From positions 102,771 to 166,770 of the forward strand of contig JASSUL010000004.1 of NCBI GenBank assembly GCA_031963005.1: DNA of 64,000 nucleotides. Reading direction: 5' to 3'. The notes beneath the pieces were generated by a model that saw only the letters and a program-made list of their open reading frames with translations, was not told the origin of the DNA and ran no database searches. Shown here piece after piece: positions 17,430-26,142 of this stretch. The position numbers were made by a program, and so were the translations under genes. Numbering within the stretch: the first letter of the stretch is position 1; every line of letters starts with the position of its first letter. The DNA is from JASSUD01 sp031963005. Its GTDB lineage: Bacteria; Pseudomonadota; Gammaproteobacteria; Burkholderiales; Burkholderiaceae.

Positions 17430-18580
17430 TCATTGCGATCACGACCGGAGAACCCGCCGGTATCGGCCCTGAATTAACCGCCCAAGTCCTACAATGGGGC
17501 TTGCTTACTCAAGCCTCTACCTGGCCTAGTCATGCCCGCTTTGTCGTATTAGGAGACGCCGCATTAATACGAGCACGCGCTACTGCGGTAGGCCTAGACT
17601 GGACGCAACTTGAGGCTACAGAGCGTGTAACCATAGAACATATCCCCTTGCGCGCCCCTTGCACTGCAGGCCAACTTGATCCAGCACATGCGCCTTATGT
17701 ATTAGATCTATTAGATTATGCAATAGCAGGCGCAACCTCTTCATGCGAAACAGAGCCTAATCATAAAAAAAAGGGCAACCGTGCGCGCTTTAGCGCGGTC
17801 GTCACGGCTCCTTTACAAAAGAGCACGATACATGATGCACGTATACGCATAAAAAACGCTCATCCATCTCTCTCTATAGAGGTAAATACAGGGAGGCAGA
17901 CTGCGGCAGATCGCTTTTTAGCCGGAGATACGCCTTTTTTAGGTCATACCGAGTACTTTGCAGCCCAAACCAACGCTCCACAAGTCGTCATGATGCTGGC
18001 TGGCAAAGACCAACTTGCCATTGCGCGTCAGCGCACTGACCATACTGTAGCGCGCCCTCTACGCGTAGCATTAGCCACGACGCACCTTCCACTCCAAGCC
18101 GTTTCTAGCGCCATTACGCAAGAATTGCTCTTCACTACGCTTACCTTATTGCATCGAGAGCTCAAGCATTTCTTTGGGCTGCCCGCTCCGATTATTTTGG
18201 TAGCCGGTTTGAATCCCCATGCAGGAGAAAGCGGGCACTGTGGCCGCGAAGAAATCGACGCCATCCTCCCCGCACTAAAAGCGGTGCAAGAACAAGGCAT
18301 TGATGCGCGCGGACCTTATCCGGCCGATACGCTTTTTCAGCCACTGCTTTTAGATACTGCAGATTGCGTATTGGCGCTCTACCATGATCAAGGTTTACCG
18401 GTTCTAAAATATGCCACCTTTGGCCATGCTTTTAATATTACTTTAGGTTTACCTTTTATCCGCACTTCAGTAGATCATGGTACCGCATTGGAATTAGCCG
18501 GAACCGGCCATGCAGACCCAGGGAGTTTTATGGAAGCGCTCACTGCGGCAATCGATATTGCAAATCGTATACAGAAATAA
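17426..18580 (+). CDS. pdxA: 4-hydroxythreonine-4-phosphate dehydrogenase PdxA
   Basis: NAD-dependent oxidation and decarboxylation step of the DXP-dependent pyridoxal phosphate pathway. Metal-binding histidines are seen in GHTEYF, GLNPHAGESGHCG and LYHDQGLPVLK; the N-terminus ITTGEPAGIGPEL is typical. At 384 residues it is ~50 longer than usual, with an insert around residues 105-165 containing SSCETEPNHKKKGNRARF and a Lys/Arg stretch. It overlaps surA by 4 nt (ATGA), implying coupled translation. The rsmA/ksgA gene that usually follows is absent; AT-rich accessory DNA starts here. Confidence 0.95.
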   Translation: MIIAITTGEPAGIGPELTAQVLQWGLLTQASTWPSHARFVVLGDAALIRARATAVGLDWTQLEATERVTIEHIPLRAPCTAGQLDPAHAPYVLDLLDYAIAGATSSCETEPNHKKKGNRARFSAVVTAPLQKSTIHDARIRIKNAHPSLSIEVNTGRQTAADRFLAGDTPFLGHTEYFAAQTNAPQVVMMLAGKDQLAIARQRTDHTVARPLRVALATTHLPLQAVSSAITQELLFTTLTLLHRELKHFFGLPAPIILVAGLNPHAGESGHCGREEIDAILPALKAVQEQGIDARGPYPADTLFQPLLLDTADCVLALYHDQGLPVLKYATFGHAFNITLGLPFIRTSVDHGTALELAGTGHADPGSFMEALTAAIDIANRIQK

Positions 18581-18882
18581 TACAGACTCATCCTATTGAA
18601 ATTTGAAACACCAAATTAAAATAGCTAACCCTAATAAAATAGGACTTTCTTATTTTTATTTTATTTTTCTCAATAAATGAGTATAGGATAATCTTATTAT
18701 TTACTAATATTTTTTTTGATAAATCTCTCACAGCCTTTTAAAAAGGACCTTGCCAGGTATAATACTTCGCTTTTCCATACATAATAACATCACTGATACA
18801 GAATCCTTTACCGCCATACTCAGCAATAAGAAGAATTCTATGGGATAAAATAAGCTACTTATTCTATCCTACGGAGATTTCG
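18581..18882. other. AT-rich intergenic region after pdxA
   Basis: 302 bp. A TATAAT-like hexamer occurs near 18759 and a small palindrome CCTTTTAAAAAGG near 18733; either may belong to the promoter of the next gene. No coding potential. Confidence 0.4.
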
Positions 18883-19200
18883 ATGTTATCTATACCTAGC
18901 CCTAGCACAAGCAATCTTTTATCACACCCATTAAGAAATCAAAATTCTTTACCTTCAACGCATTTTTCTTCTGAAGAAATTTCTCCGACTACGAAGATTG
19001 AAAATAATGAGTCCACTTTAAATATATTAGGAAAAAGCGTTGCAATGGGTGCTACACTTTCTATGCCCGTAATAGCATCAGCAATATTTGCATCCTACTC
19101 CGGATCTGAATTCTTTGTAAAATATCTTCCTAATTTTATAATGATAGTTACTACAATGAATATCAGTGCTGCCTATCTTTTATTTGCCACTGCTCAATAA
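18883..19200 (+). CDS. Small protein with Ser/Pro-rich N-terminus and two hydrophobic segments
   Basis: 105 residues, not recognised. The first ~45 residues are polar and Ser/Pro/Asn-rich (MLSIPSPSTSNLLSHPLRNQ...); two hydrophobic stretches follow (~residues 55-75 and 82-103). An ATG with CGGAG 7-8 nt upstream supports translation. The N-terminal style matches the other accessory proteins of the window, so it may be a secreted membrane-inserting peptide (inference). Confidence 0.5.
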   Translation: MLSIPSPSTSNLLSHPLRNQNSLPSTHFSSEEISPTTKIENNESTLNILGKSVAMGATLSMPVIASAIFASYSGSEFFVKYLPNFIMIVTTMNISAAYLLFATAQ

Positions 19201-19324
19201 GGTTCATTGAAGCAAGATGCATGCGATAGATTACTTCTATAGTGCATCTATAAAACTGCACGAGGCGTGGCATTCAAATGCAATTGCACCAACGCTACGC
19301 CACATGCTGTTAAAGCCTAAAAGC

Positions 19325-20971
19325 TTAAGCTACTCTTGCCATATCGGCAGCATCATTCCTACTTAAATTGTGCCTACTTGCTTGAGCTAGTACATAAAAA
19401 GCCCGCTGCGCATTCTGTGTGAACTCGGGTAAATCATAAAACCCCGGCTCTAATTCAGGATGGCCGGCTTCTCTGACCTTTATTTTCTGCTGTTTATTTA
19501 AGGATTCCCAAGCATCAACAACAGAGCGAAATGATAAGGCGTATGCTTGATTTTTACGCATCTCTAATTGCTTTTGCATATAAGCTTTCGCTAATTTTTT
19601 AGACTTATCATATTCCTCCTTTGGTGCAAACATATCAAATGTATCAATACTACCATTATCGATAATATATACACCAAGCCCAGCATTATACAATTTACGA
19701 TTATCTTCTGCCGCCATTTCAGAATGTTTTGGATAATTTGAAAACCATTGCGCAATACGATTCTCTATAGATTTACTAGGCCCTGGAACAGGTTTTTTAT
19801 ATAAAACCTGATCGATCTCTTTTTTATATTTATCATTACCAAATATAAAAACTGCTGTTTCAGCATACTGATGGGAATTCTCTAAATTATTCTCATCATG
19901 CTTTTCTGGCAAGAAAATTTCTGCAGGAATGCGACTAACCAGGCCACCATCTTTATAAAACTCATGGCAATAAAAAGTATCTTGAAAATAAAAAGGAATA
20001 GACATACTAGCCCGACCTGCTATAGCAATAGGCATGTTTGGGGTATTGTCTACACTAAAAATTTTCTTACTGACTTCTAATTGAGAGGGTCCGAGCTCAC
20101 CATAATTTTGATCTATTTTAGAACTAATTAAGGTCAGTTTTTTAAAAATATTAGGTTCAATGCTGTGCAATACTGCCAAATCTTTAAATGTAATCATATA
20201 CTTTGTTCTAGCCGTATATAATTCAGTAGGGCTATCAAACCATTTGGCATTTTTCAATACAATAAGCCTATTTAATTCGCGTGTACTGATCTGACCTTTG
20301 GAATGCGCATCCTTGATTTTTTGCCATATTTCTTGATTATTTAAATGTTTAGAAATAGATTCTGAACTCCATTTATCCATCGTTTGCACCATACTTTGCG
20401 CGGTCCTTTGCCATCCCTTTGCAAATGTTTTTAAAATAAACATACGCCCTATATAAGCCAGAAAACTGGAAAGGCTTGGATACAATCTTTCTGGAATGAG
20501 CGTTATCTCAGGATATAATTCACCAAAATGAGGCACGACCTCCAACAAACTCGGCAAAGAGATCATTTCTAAATTAAGATCCACTTCTACTGCCGTTAAT
20601 CCAGATGCCAACATCGATCCAACTAACGCTCCTGCCGAAGTTCCTGCAATATGATCAAAGGTATTATCCATCTGCGCTAATGCGTGCGGCATAATCCATC
20701 CAGAGGCACCACCGCCTGACAACACTAAATTTTTAATGGCAGGAGCAGGAGAGAGCAGAGTGATATCTCCATTTTTCGTTGCGTATACTTGAGCCGCTGT
20801 GCGTATATTTTTTTTTGCAAAAGAGGTTTCGTATTTTAATTTTATTTCTGTATTGGACTCTATATCTGATGCATTTCTAAAAAAATTAATAACCGGCTTA
20901 AATTGTGATAAATAGTTGTAAGACGTACGCAGCGACGTGCACGCCTGAGGAAGTGTAATAAAACTGGTCAT
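19325..20971 (-). CDS. Patatin-like phospholipase
   Basis: 548 residues. The patatin core shows the oxyanion loop SGGGASG (85-91), the nucleophile elbow G110-T-S112-A-G114 and the catalytic Asp in D341-G-G, giving a Ser112/Asp341 dyad. Patatin-like enzymes hydrolyse acyl chains of phospholipids; the bacterial ExoU-type members are secreted effectors. The ~75 N-terminal residues have no Sec signal and ~200 C-terminal residues lack a clear family. AT-rich codon use and its place among accessory genes support a host-directed role (inference). Spacing between Ser and Asp (229 residues) is long, as in ExoU-type proteins. Confidence 0.85.
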   Translation of the reverse strand: MTSFITLPQACTSLRTSYNYLSQFKPVINFFRNASDIESNTEIKLKYETSFAKKNIRTAAQVYATKNGDITLLSPAPAIKNLVLSGGGASGWIMPHALAQMDNTFDHIAGTSAGALVGSMLASGLTAVEVDLNLEMISLPSLLEVVPHFGELYPEITLIPERLYPSLSSFLAYIGRMFILKTFAKGWQRTAQSMVQTMDKWSSESISKHLNNQEIWQKIKDAHSKGQISTRELNRLIVLKNAKWFDSPTELYTARTKYMITFKDLAVLHSIEPNIFKKLTLISSKIDQNYGELGPSQLEVSKKIFSVDNTPNMPIAIAGRASMSIPFYFQDTFYCHEFYKDGGLVSRIPAEIFLPEKHDENNLENSHQYAETAVFIFGNDKYKKEIDQVLYKKPVPGPSKSIENRIAQWFSNYPKHSEMAAEDNRKLYNAGLGVYIIDNGSIDTFDMFAPKEEYDKSKKLAKAYMQKQLEMRKNQAYALSFRSVVDAWESLNKQQKIKVREAGHPELEPGFYDLPEFTQNAQRAFYVLAQASRHNLSRNDAADMARVA

Positions 20972-21183
20972 GAAAATAAAAAAATTAAAAAAGAAGAAAT
21001 TTTCTACGAATTAAATAAGAAAATATGGTTAAAAATAGGGCGCTTATTAATATGCGCTAATTTTTGATAGTAGAAAATTTACTCTTTTAAATCTGCTTCC
21101 ATGCTTCGTATAATGCAGTTTGAAATAGCAATGTTTTAGATATAGGGAATAACTGATATCTATATTCCGACAGAGAGAGATAC

Positions 21184-21657
21184 ATGCAATTAATGGGATT
21201 TCCACCAGTCATAAATAAAGACACCAGAGTACTTATTCTGGGTAGTTTCCCCGGTGTGGCATCACTGAATGCCACCGAATACTATGCACATCCGAGAAAT
21301 CAATTTTGGAATTTATTAGGTGCTTTATTACAGGAGCCTTTGTCTAGCTTAGCTTACGCAGCACGACTTGAGCGCATTCAAGCGCATGGCTTTGGAATAT
21401 GGGATGTACTTGCAGAGTGCAAACGAAAAGGAAGTTTAGATACGGCGATACGCAACGCCACCCCCAATAGATTGGCAACATTATCTAGTCTTGCGCCCCG
21501 TTTACAAAAAATTGGTCTAAATGGAAAAACCGCAGGACGCTTCGCCCCTATTTTATCTACTGCAGGGTACCAAACACTGGTACTTCCTTCCTCCAGCCCA
21601 GCATACGCTATGCTGTCATTTGAACAGAAATTGCAACTGTGGGGTGTGTTGTTATAG
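21184..21657 (+). CDS. DNA-deoxyinosine (hypoxanthine) glycosylase, UDG superfamily
   Basis: 157 residues. The pattern RVLILGSFPGVASLNATEYYAHPRNQFW (residues 15-42) is the hallmark of family 6 uracil-DNA-glycosylase-like proteins that remove hypoxanthine from DNA, and GIWDVLAECKRKGSLDTAI follows as expected. The C-terminal LPSSSPAYA is the second conserved motif (PS.SPA). Complete by length. A 3' fragment of the same gene, with substitutions, recurs at 27638-27810, showing local duplication. Confidence 0.85.
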   Translation: MQLMGFPPVINKDTRVLILGSFPGVASLNATEYYAHPRNQFWNLLGALLQEPLSSLAYAARLERIQAHGFGIWDVLAECKRKGSLDTAIRNATPNRLATLSSLAPRLQKIGLNGKTAGRFAPILSTAGYQTLVLPSSSPAYAMLSFEQKLQLWGVLL

Positions 21658-21689
21658 ATTTTTATAAAGCCAAATACTATTTAGGATTA

Positions 21690-21736
21690 TTTTTTAAAAT
21701 ATATTGGAACTAATAATCGATGTATCCTCTCTAATA
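21690..21736 (+). repeat. Short copy of the repeat found after both F-box genes
   Basis: This block (T-run, AAAATATATTGGAACTAAT, then GATGTATCCTCTCTA) recurs with few changes at 23753-23803 and 25974-26024, directly after each F-box/ankyrin gene. Three copies flank the two-gene array and could serve as recombination sites. Confidence 0.65.
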
Positions 21737-21750
21737 AGTCCTAAACACTG

Positions 21751-21915
21751 ACCATACTGTTATTACATGATGGTGTTGCGGCGAAGGAAATCGCGAAGTG
21801 GCAAGAATTAACACTGGAAGCGTTATATGAGCAGCGGTATCACTGGCTGGCGTTGAGGTTAGCGAGCTTGCCAGATGCGCAACGTAGTGATGCGCCCTAC
21901 ATTGTTATGCAATAG
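21751..21915 (+). pseudogene. Probable IS630-type transposase N-terminal remnant
   Basis: An open segment of 54 codons reads LLLHDGVAAKEIAKWQELTL...ALRLASLPDAQRSDAPY before a stop. The pattern D-G-x5-EI-A...L.LEAL...WL...LASLPDA.RS.AP fits the helix-turn-helix and linker of IS630-family transposases. No start, no catalytic DDE region. Assignment is by pattern only. Confidence 0.45.
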
Positions 21916-21950
21916 GTAAATTCTTATTTTTTTCTTGGGAAACTTTGCAT

Positions 21951-23723
21951 ATGTCTAGCTGTTCTCTCGATATCAATGCACAAACTCCTTCAAATCCCCT
22001 GCAGCCTTCTGCAACGATTAAAAATAAAACGCAAGTATATGACGCAAAAAAGAAAGAATATGATGATATTCCTTCGGAAATATGGAGAATAGTTTTCCAA
22101 TTTTGTGATCAAGGTACGCTGCTTTGTTTTTCTAGTGTCAATTATTTGGCTTACTGCCAAGTTAGTGACTATTTCAATTCAATAACTCGGTCTATTTTAT
22201 CCTTAGTGCTAGCATTAGATTTGAATGAGGATGTAAAAAGATTTTTTCCAGAAATTACTAACGATAATATATATGGAAAGAAAAAAAATAAAGAAATATT
22301 GGCCAGAGCGACGGAAAAATATGAATTTATAAAATCTCTTGGTGACCGAACTATTGTGAAAGGTGTTGCCCCTTCTATAAGCAAGCTTTTTAAGCCAGGG
22401 CCACTTTTTCAACTAGATAAAAGTTTTTTACTAAAAAACCTTGTTCCACAAAGCGAAAAATCTTTTTTAGAACAGTCTTTCCTCACAGAACAGTTTGTAA
22501 GGAGGATCCTTTTTCCGAAGTCTATTTCGAGAAGATGGAATCTTGCAGAAGCAGCAAAGCTATTCATCAATAATAATAGACTATTATTTAATCCAAAAAT
22601 CACTATTCAAGATATACAAAAAATATGTTCACTCGATCCAGAGAAAATGCCAGCTATAGTTTGGTCTGACTCCTCTGGAGAGGCGCCAATTACAGATTGC
22701 TTACCTTCTACTGTAATACATCCAGTACATACTGCTTTTTTTTGTAAAAAATTTTTCACGCTATACGATCAAGGTGAAGAGTCTGATATATATGCTTATC
22801 TAGGAATTCATCCAAAGTATATTCTCAATGGAATATCAGCTTATAACTGGAATCCAAATGATCAAGATAATCAAAATACATTTTCTATTTTAAAAGGCAT
22901 TCTTAACAGCAGGATGTTTTATCATGAAGCAATATATGATGAAATAAATGGAATACTCAAAAACCCTATGCATTGCAATCGTGTTAGTGAAAAATTTTTT
23001 AAATTACTATTAGAAGGGAAATTTAACGTTAATATCCTTAATGAATATGGATTGAGTCCATTAGATAATGCGATATTCAGGGGGAATACTGAGCTCATAC
23101 TCCTTTTCATAGAGTATGGAGCAGACATACATCGAAAGTATTTAGATGACTTGTTACTCATGGCTATATCCAAGAACAATGCGGCTATACTTGAAAAGGC
23201 TCTAATGGAAGGGGCAAACATCCATGAAGAAAAACGCTATTTTTCTAAATATTTCACTCCACTTCAACATGCAGTGAATAATAATGCTAGCTTTGAAATA
23301 ATTGAGTTATTAATTAAATATGGCGCAAAAGTAAATGTAATAGATCATATGAATAAAACTCCTTTAGATATAGCAGCTATAAATTTAGATATAGCAGCTA
23401 TAAAAAATGAGCATGCTGAAATAGTCCAATTTTTGCAAGAAAATGGAGCACTTCCAGGTTCAGACTATCGATTACTTCCTGCACGAATATGGCTTGCATT
23501 TAAAACACATATTCTCTCAGAAATTAGAGGGATCGCTTCAAGCATCAACCTATGTTCGATAGCCTTAATGGCCATATGTGGCTTGATAGAGGCATGTAAT
23601 ATCTACATATATCTTTCTCTACTTATTATTTTTTCTCTTTCTGGACTAATTGTAGTAATTCCACCAATTTATTCTTTTCTCTACACTGCGATTTATAAAA
23701 AAATCTTTCCAACTACTGAATAG
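21951..23723 (+). CDS. F-box / ankyrin-repeat protein with C-terminal membrane anchor (copy 1)
   Basis: The ATG at 21951 is used; an in-frame TTG lies 6 nt upstream. After a ~40-residue polar Ser/Pro-rich leader comes an F-box-like helix set (IPSEIWRIVFQFCDQGTLLCFSSVNYLAYC). F-boxes bind Skp1 in eukaryotic SCF ubiquitin ligases. A ~250-residue middle region is unassigned. Ankyrin repeats follow (NEYGLSPLDNAIFRGNTELI; TPLQHAVNNNASFEIIELLI; NKTPLDIAAINL), and a C-terminal ~85-residue tail with two hydrophobic helices is almost identical to that of copy 2. Ubiquitin-pathway role in the host is inference; F-box plus ankyrin is otherwise a eukaryotic or effector architecture. Confidence 0.72.
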   Translation: MSSCSLDINAQTPSNPLQPSATIKNKTQVYDAKKKEYDDIPSEIWRIVFQFCDQGTLLCFSSVNYLAYCQVSDYFNSITRSILSLVLALDLNEDVKRFFPEITNDNIYGKKKNKEILARATEKYEFIKSLGDRTIVKGVAPSISKLFKPGPLFQLDKSFLLKNLVPQSEKSFLEQSFLTEQFVRRILFPKSISRRWNLAEAAKLFINNNRLLFNPKITIQDIQKICSLDPEKMPAIVWSDSSGEAPITDCLPSTVIHPVHTAFFCKKFFTLYDQGEESDIYAYLGIHPKYILNGISAYNWNPNDQDNQNTFSILKGILNSRMFYHEAIYDEINGILKNPMHCNRVSEKFFKLLLEGKFNVNILNEYGLSPLDNAIFRGNTELILLFIEYGADIHRKYLDDLLLMAISKNNAAILEKALMEGANIHEEKRYFSKYFTPLQHAVNNNASFEIIELLIKYGAKVNVIDHMNKTPLDIAAINLDIAAIKNEHAEIVQFLQENGALPGSDYRLLPARIWLAFKTHILSEIRGIASSINLCSIALMAICGLIEACNIYIYLSLLIIFSLSGLIVVIPPIYSFLYTAIYKKIFPTTE

Positions 23724-23806
23724 TTAATATTGTCACATATCATTTGGAAATTTTTTTAAAAATATATGGGAACTAATGATTGATGTATCCTCTCTATATA
23801 TAGCGC
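23458..23806 (+). repeat. 3' cassette, copy 1: gene end plus downstream DNA
   Basis: About 350 bp covering the last ~88 codons of the first F-box gene and ~80 bp after its stop. It matches 25679-26025 at all but roughly a dozen positions, while the upstream parts of the two genes are far more diverged. Confidence 0.85.
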
Positions 23807-24234
23807 ATATGCAATCGCAGTAGCGCATTTCCAGCCTCTATATTTCAGCCCTTGCGCACGATTTACGGCTATCCGAACTCTTTGTACCCGCTGTTAACAG
23901 AAACAGGAATGCGCACCGCCGCAAACGAGGCTTCCTCAACATCAAGGCAACCCTCGTGAGTGATATCAAGTGACCGTACCCCCATTCCCAGACCATTCTA
24001 AAGTGGAAAAATTTGGCTTTTGAAATGATATTAAATGGCCAAATCTGAGCATTGGTATGCGAATTGGGCGGGTGTCATCCAACAATTCGGCAGTCTAAAA
24101 TCTCAGGTTTTATGGATAGCTTTCTTATGTAAATATCTCCATAATTCGAAATTACTATAAGATTCATGCTATATGAAAAAGTAGCATAGCTCTATAGCGG
24201 CATGCCCTAAAAAAATAGACTAGAAAGGAAATAT
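23807..24234. other. Intergenic region between the two F-box genes
   Basis: About 430 bp, less AT-rich than the genes on either side. It contains CATCAAGGCAACCCTCGTGAG near 23938, a motif seen again near 26080 before ndh. A 42-codon frame from 24035 (MAKSEHWYANWAGVIQQFG...) vaguely recalls the end region of IS256-type transposases, too weak to call. Confidence 0.4.
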
Positions 24235-25944
24235 ATGCCTATTAGCGCAATACCGACAGCAGCATCTCTTGGTCCAACGTCCAATGGAGATAATTTTGAT
24301 GTTGTCGATGGATATATCTCCTTACTTTCTGAAGAATATTTTGATGAGGAATTTTCTGCATCAAGACCTATTCCTGCTCCTCAAAACGGCATAAAGCATT
24401 TAATTCATAGTATTCCTCCGGAAGTAGTGGCAATAATTTTCGAATTCCTTGATCTTGATACGCTACGTTGTTTTGCTAAAGTAAATTATTTTGCTTACTG
24501 CCAAGTGATTACATTTTTCAACTCAAAAATTCTATCCATTTTATCCTCAGCACCAGCATTAAAATTAAGCAAAAATGATCAATCTATTAAGCCAGAGATA
24601 GAGAGTTTTTCCATATTTCAGCCAGGACTATTTTTTCAACTAGATAAAATTTATTTACGAAAAAAATCTGTTCCATTAAGTACAAAACTTTCTTTAGAAC
24701 AGTCTTTTCTCATAGAGTGGTTTTCAAAAAAGATGGTTTCTTCGCCGCACCTAAGAGGCAACCTTTTAGAAGCAGCAAAGCTATTTGCACATAAAAATAT
24801 AAAGACCACATATATAACTACTAAACAGTCACTTGAAAAAGAAATAGTCTATCCAAAAATGACTATTCAAAACATAAAAAATATGGGCTTCCTCGACCAC
24901 AAAAAAATGCCGGCTATAGTTTGGTCTGATTCCTCTGAAAGTGCACAAGAGAATTGCCTACCTTCTACAGTAATACACCCCGTACATGCTGCTTATTTTT
25001 ATAAAAAATTTTTCACACTTTGTACTCAAGATCAAAAGCCTGATGCAGAGGCTTTTCTAAAAATCCCTCCCCAGTATATTATAAATAAAATGTTAAATTA
25101 TAGATGGAATCTAAATTCAACTTATATTTTAAACGATATACTTGATAGCAATTTTTTTTGCCATGAAGAAATATATGATGAAATAAATAGAGTAATCACA
25201 AACCCTATGCATTTCGATCATTTTGATGAATCTTTTTTTACATTACTAGTAAAATTGAAATTCGACATTAATACCCCTGATGCAAATGGGTTAAGTCCAT
25301 TAGATAAAATGTTATTAATAAAAAATTATACGGGCGCATACTTTTTTATAAAGAATGGAGCAACCATAGATTGGAATAAAAAGTATTTAGATGATTTATT
25401 ATGCATAGCTATATTCAATAAAAATACGGCTATAGTTAACACTGCTCTAGAAAAGGGCGCAAACCCCCATAAAAATGTACCTATTTTTAATGTGCCTATC
25501 ACTCCCTTTCAATATGGGCTAAATTGTAATACTAACCTTGAAATAATGCAGTTGCTAGTTAACTATGGCGCAAACGTCAATGTACTTAATAGCTCTAATG
25601 AAACTCCCTTAGATATAGCTACAGCAAGAAATTGCATTGAAATAGTCGATTTTTTAGAAAAAAATGGGGCACTTTCAGGCTCAGATTATCGATTACTTCC
25701 TGCACGAATATGGCTTGCATTTAAAACACATATTCTCTCAGAAATTAGAGGGATCGCTTCAGGCATCAACCTATGTTCTATAATCTTAATGGCCATATGT
25801 GGCTTTATAGAGGCATGTAATATTTACATATATATCTCTCTACTTATTATTTTTTCTCTTTCTGGACTAATTTTAGTAATTCCACCAATTTATTCTTTTC
25901 TCTACACTGCGATTTATAAAAAAATCTTTCCAACTACTGAATAG
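24235..25944 (+). CDS. F-box / ankyrin-repeat protein with C-terminal membrane anchor (copy 2)
   Basis: 569 residues, paralogous to the gene at 21951-23723. Leader MPISAIPTAASLGPTSNG, then an F-box-like motif that is closer to consensus than copy 1 (IPPEVVAIIFEFLDLDTLRCFAKVNYFAYC). Shared middle blocks include MPAIVWSDSS and LPSTVIHPVHAAYF. Ankyrin repeats: DANGLSPLDKMLL, TPFQYGLNCNTNLEIMQLLV, NETPLDIATARN. The two-helix C-terminal tail is nearly identical to copy 1. The start has AAGGAAATAT just upstream. Sequence divergence concentrated in the middle suggests diversifying target binding (inference). Confidence 0.73.
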   Translation: MPISAIPTAASLGPTSNGDNFDVVDGYISLLSEEYFDEEFSASRPIPAPQNGIKHLIHSIPPEVVAIIFEFLDLDTLRCFAKVNYFAYCQVITFFNSKILSILSSAPALKLSKNDQSIKPEIESFSIFQPGLFFQLDKIYLRKKSVPLSTKLSLEQSFLIEWFSKKMVSSPHLRGNLLEAAKLFAHKNIKTTYITTKQSLEKEIVYPKMTIQNIKNMGFLDHKKMPAIVWSDSSESAQENCLPSTVIHPVHAAYFYKKFFTLCTQDQKPDAEAFLKIPPQYIINKMLNYRWNLNSTYILNDILDSNFFCHEEIYDEINRVITNPMHFDHFDESFFTLLVKLKFDINTPDANGLSPLDKMLLIKNYTGAYFFIKNGATIDWNKKYLDDLLCIAIFNKNTAIVNTALEKGANPHKNVPIFNVPITPFQYGLNCNTNLEIMQLLVNYGANVNVLNSSNETPLDIATARNCIEIVDFLEKNGALSGSDYRLLPARIWLAFKTHILSEIRGIASGINLCSIILMAICGFIEACNIYIYISLLIIFSLSGLILVIPPIYSFLYTAIYKKIFPTTE

Positions 25945-26025
25945 TTAATATTGTCACATATCATTTGGAAATTTTTTTAAAAATATATGGGAACTAATGA
26001 TTGATGTATCTTCCCTATATATAGC
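25679..26025 (+). repeat. 3' cassette, copy 2: gene end plus downstream DNA
   Basis: Partner of 23458-23806. The identity extends past the stop codon into non-coding DNA, which argues for recent duplication or gene conversion, not protein-level constraint. A half copy of the TAGAC.TCTTTCGAA element starts immediately after it (~26025). Confidence 0.85.
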
Positions 26026-26142
26026 AGACTTCTTTCGAAGCCGAGCATCCAGTATGCTGGGTTGGTGGTGATGAATTGCATCAAGGCAACCCTTGTGAGC
26101 AATATCAAGGATTTTCTCTAAGTACAGTCAGCAAGTCTTGCT

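Noticed and set aside
24035..24160. Possible IS256-type transposase end (MAKSEHWYANWAGVIQQFG)
   Set aside because: Only a few residues agree with the family and no adjacent transposase sequence is found.
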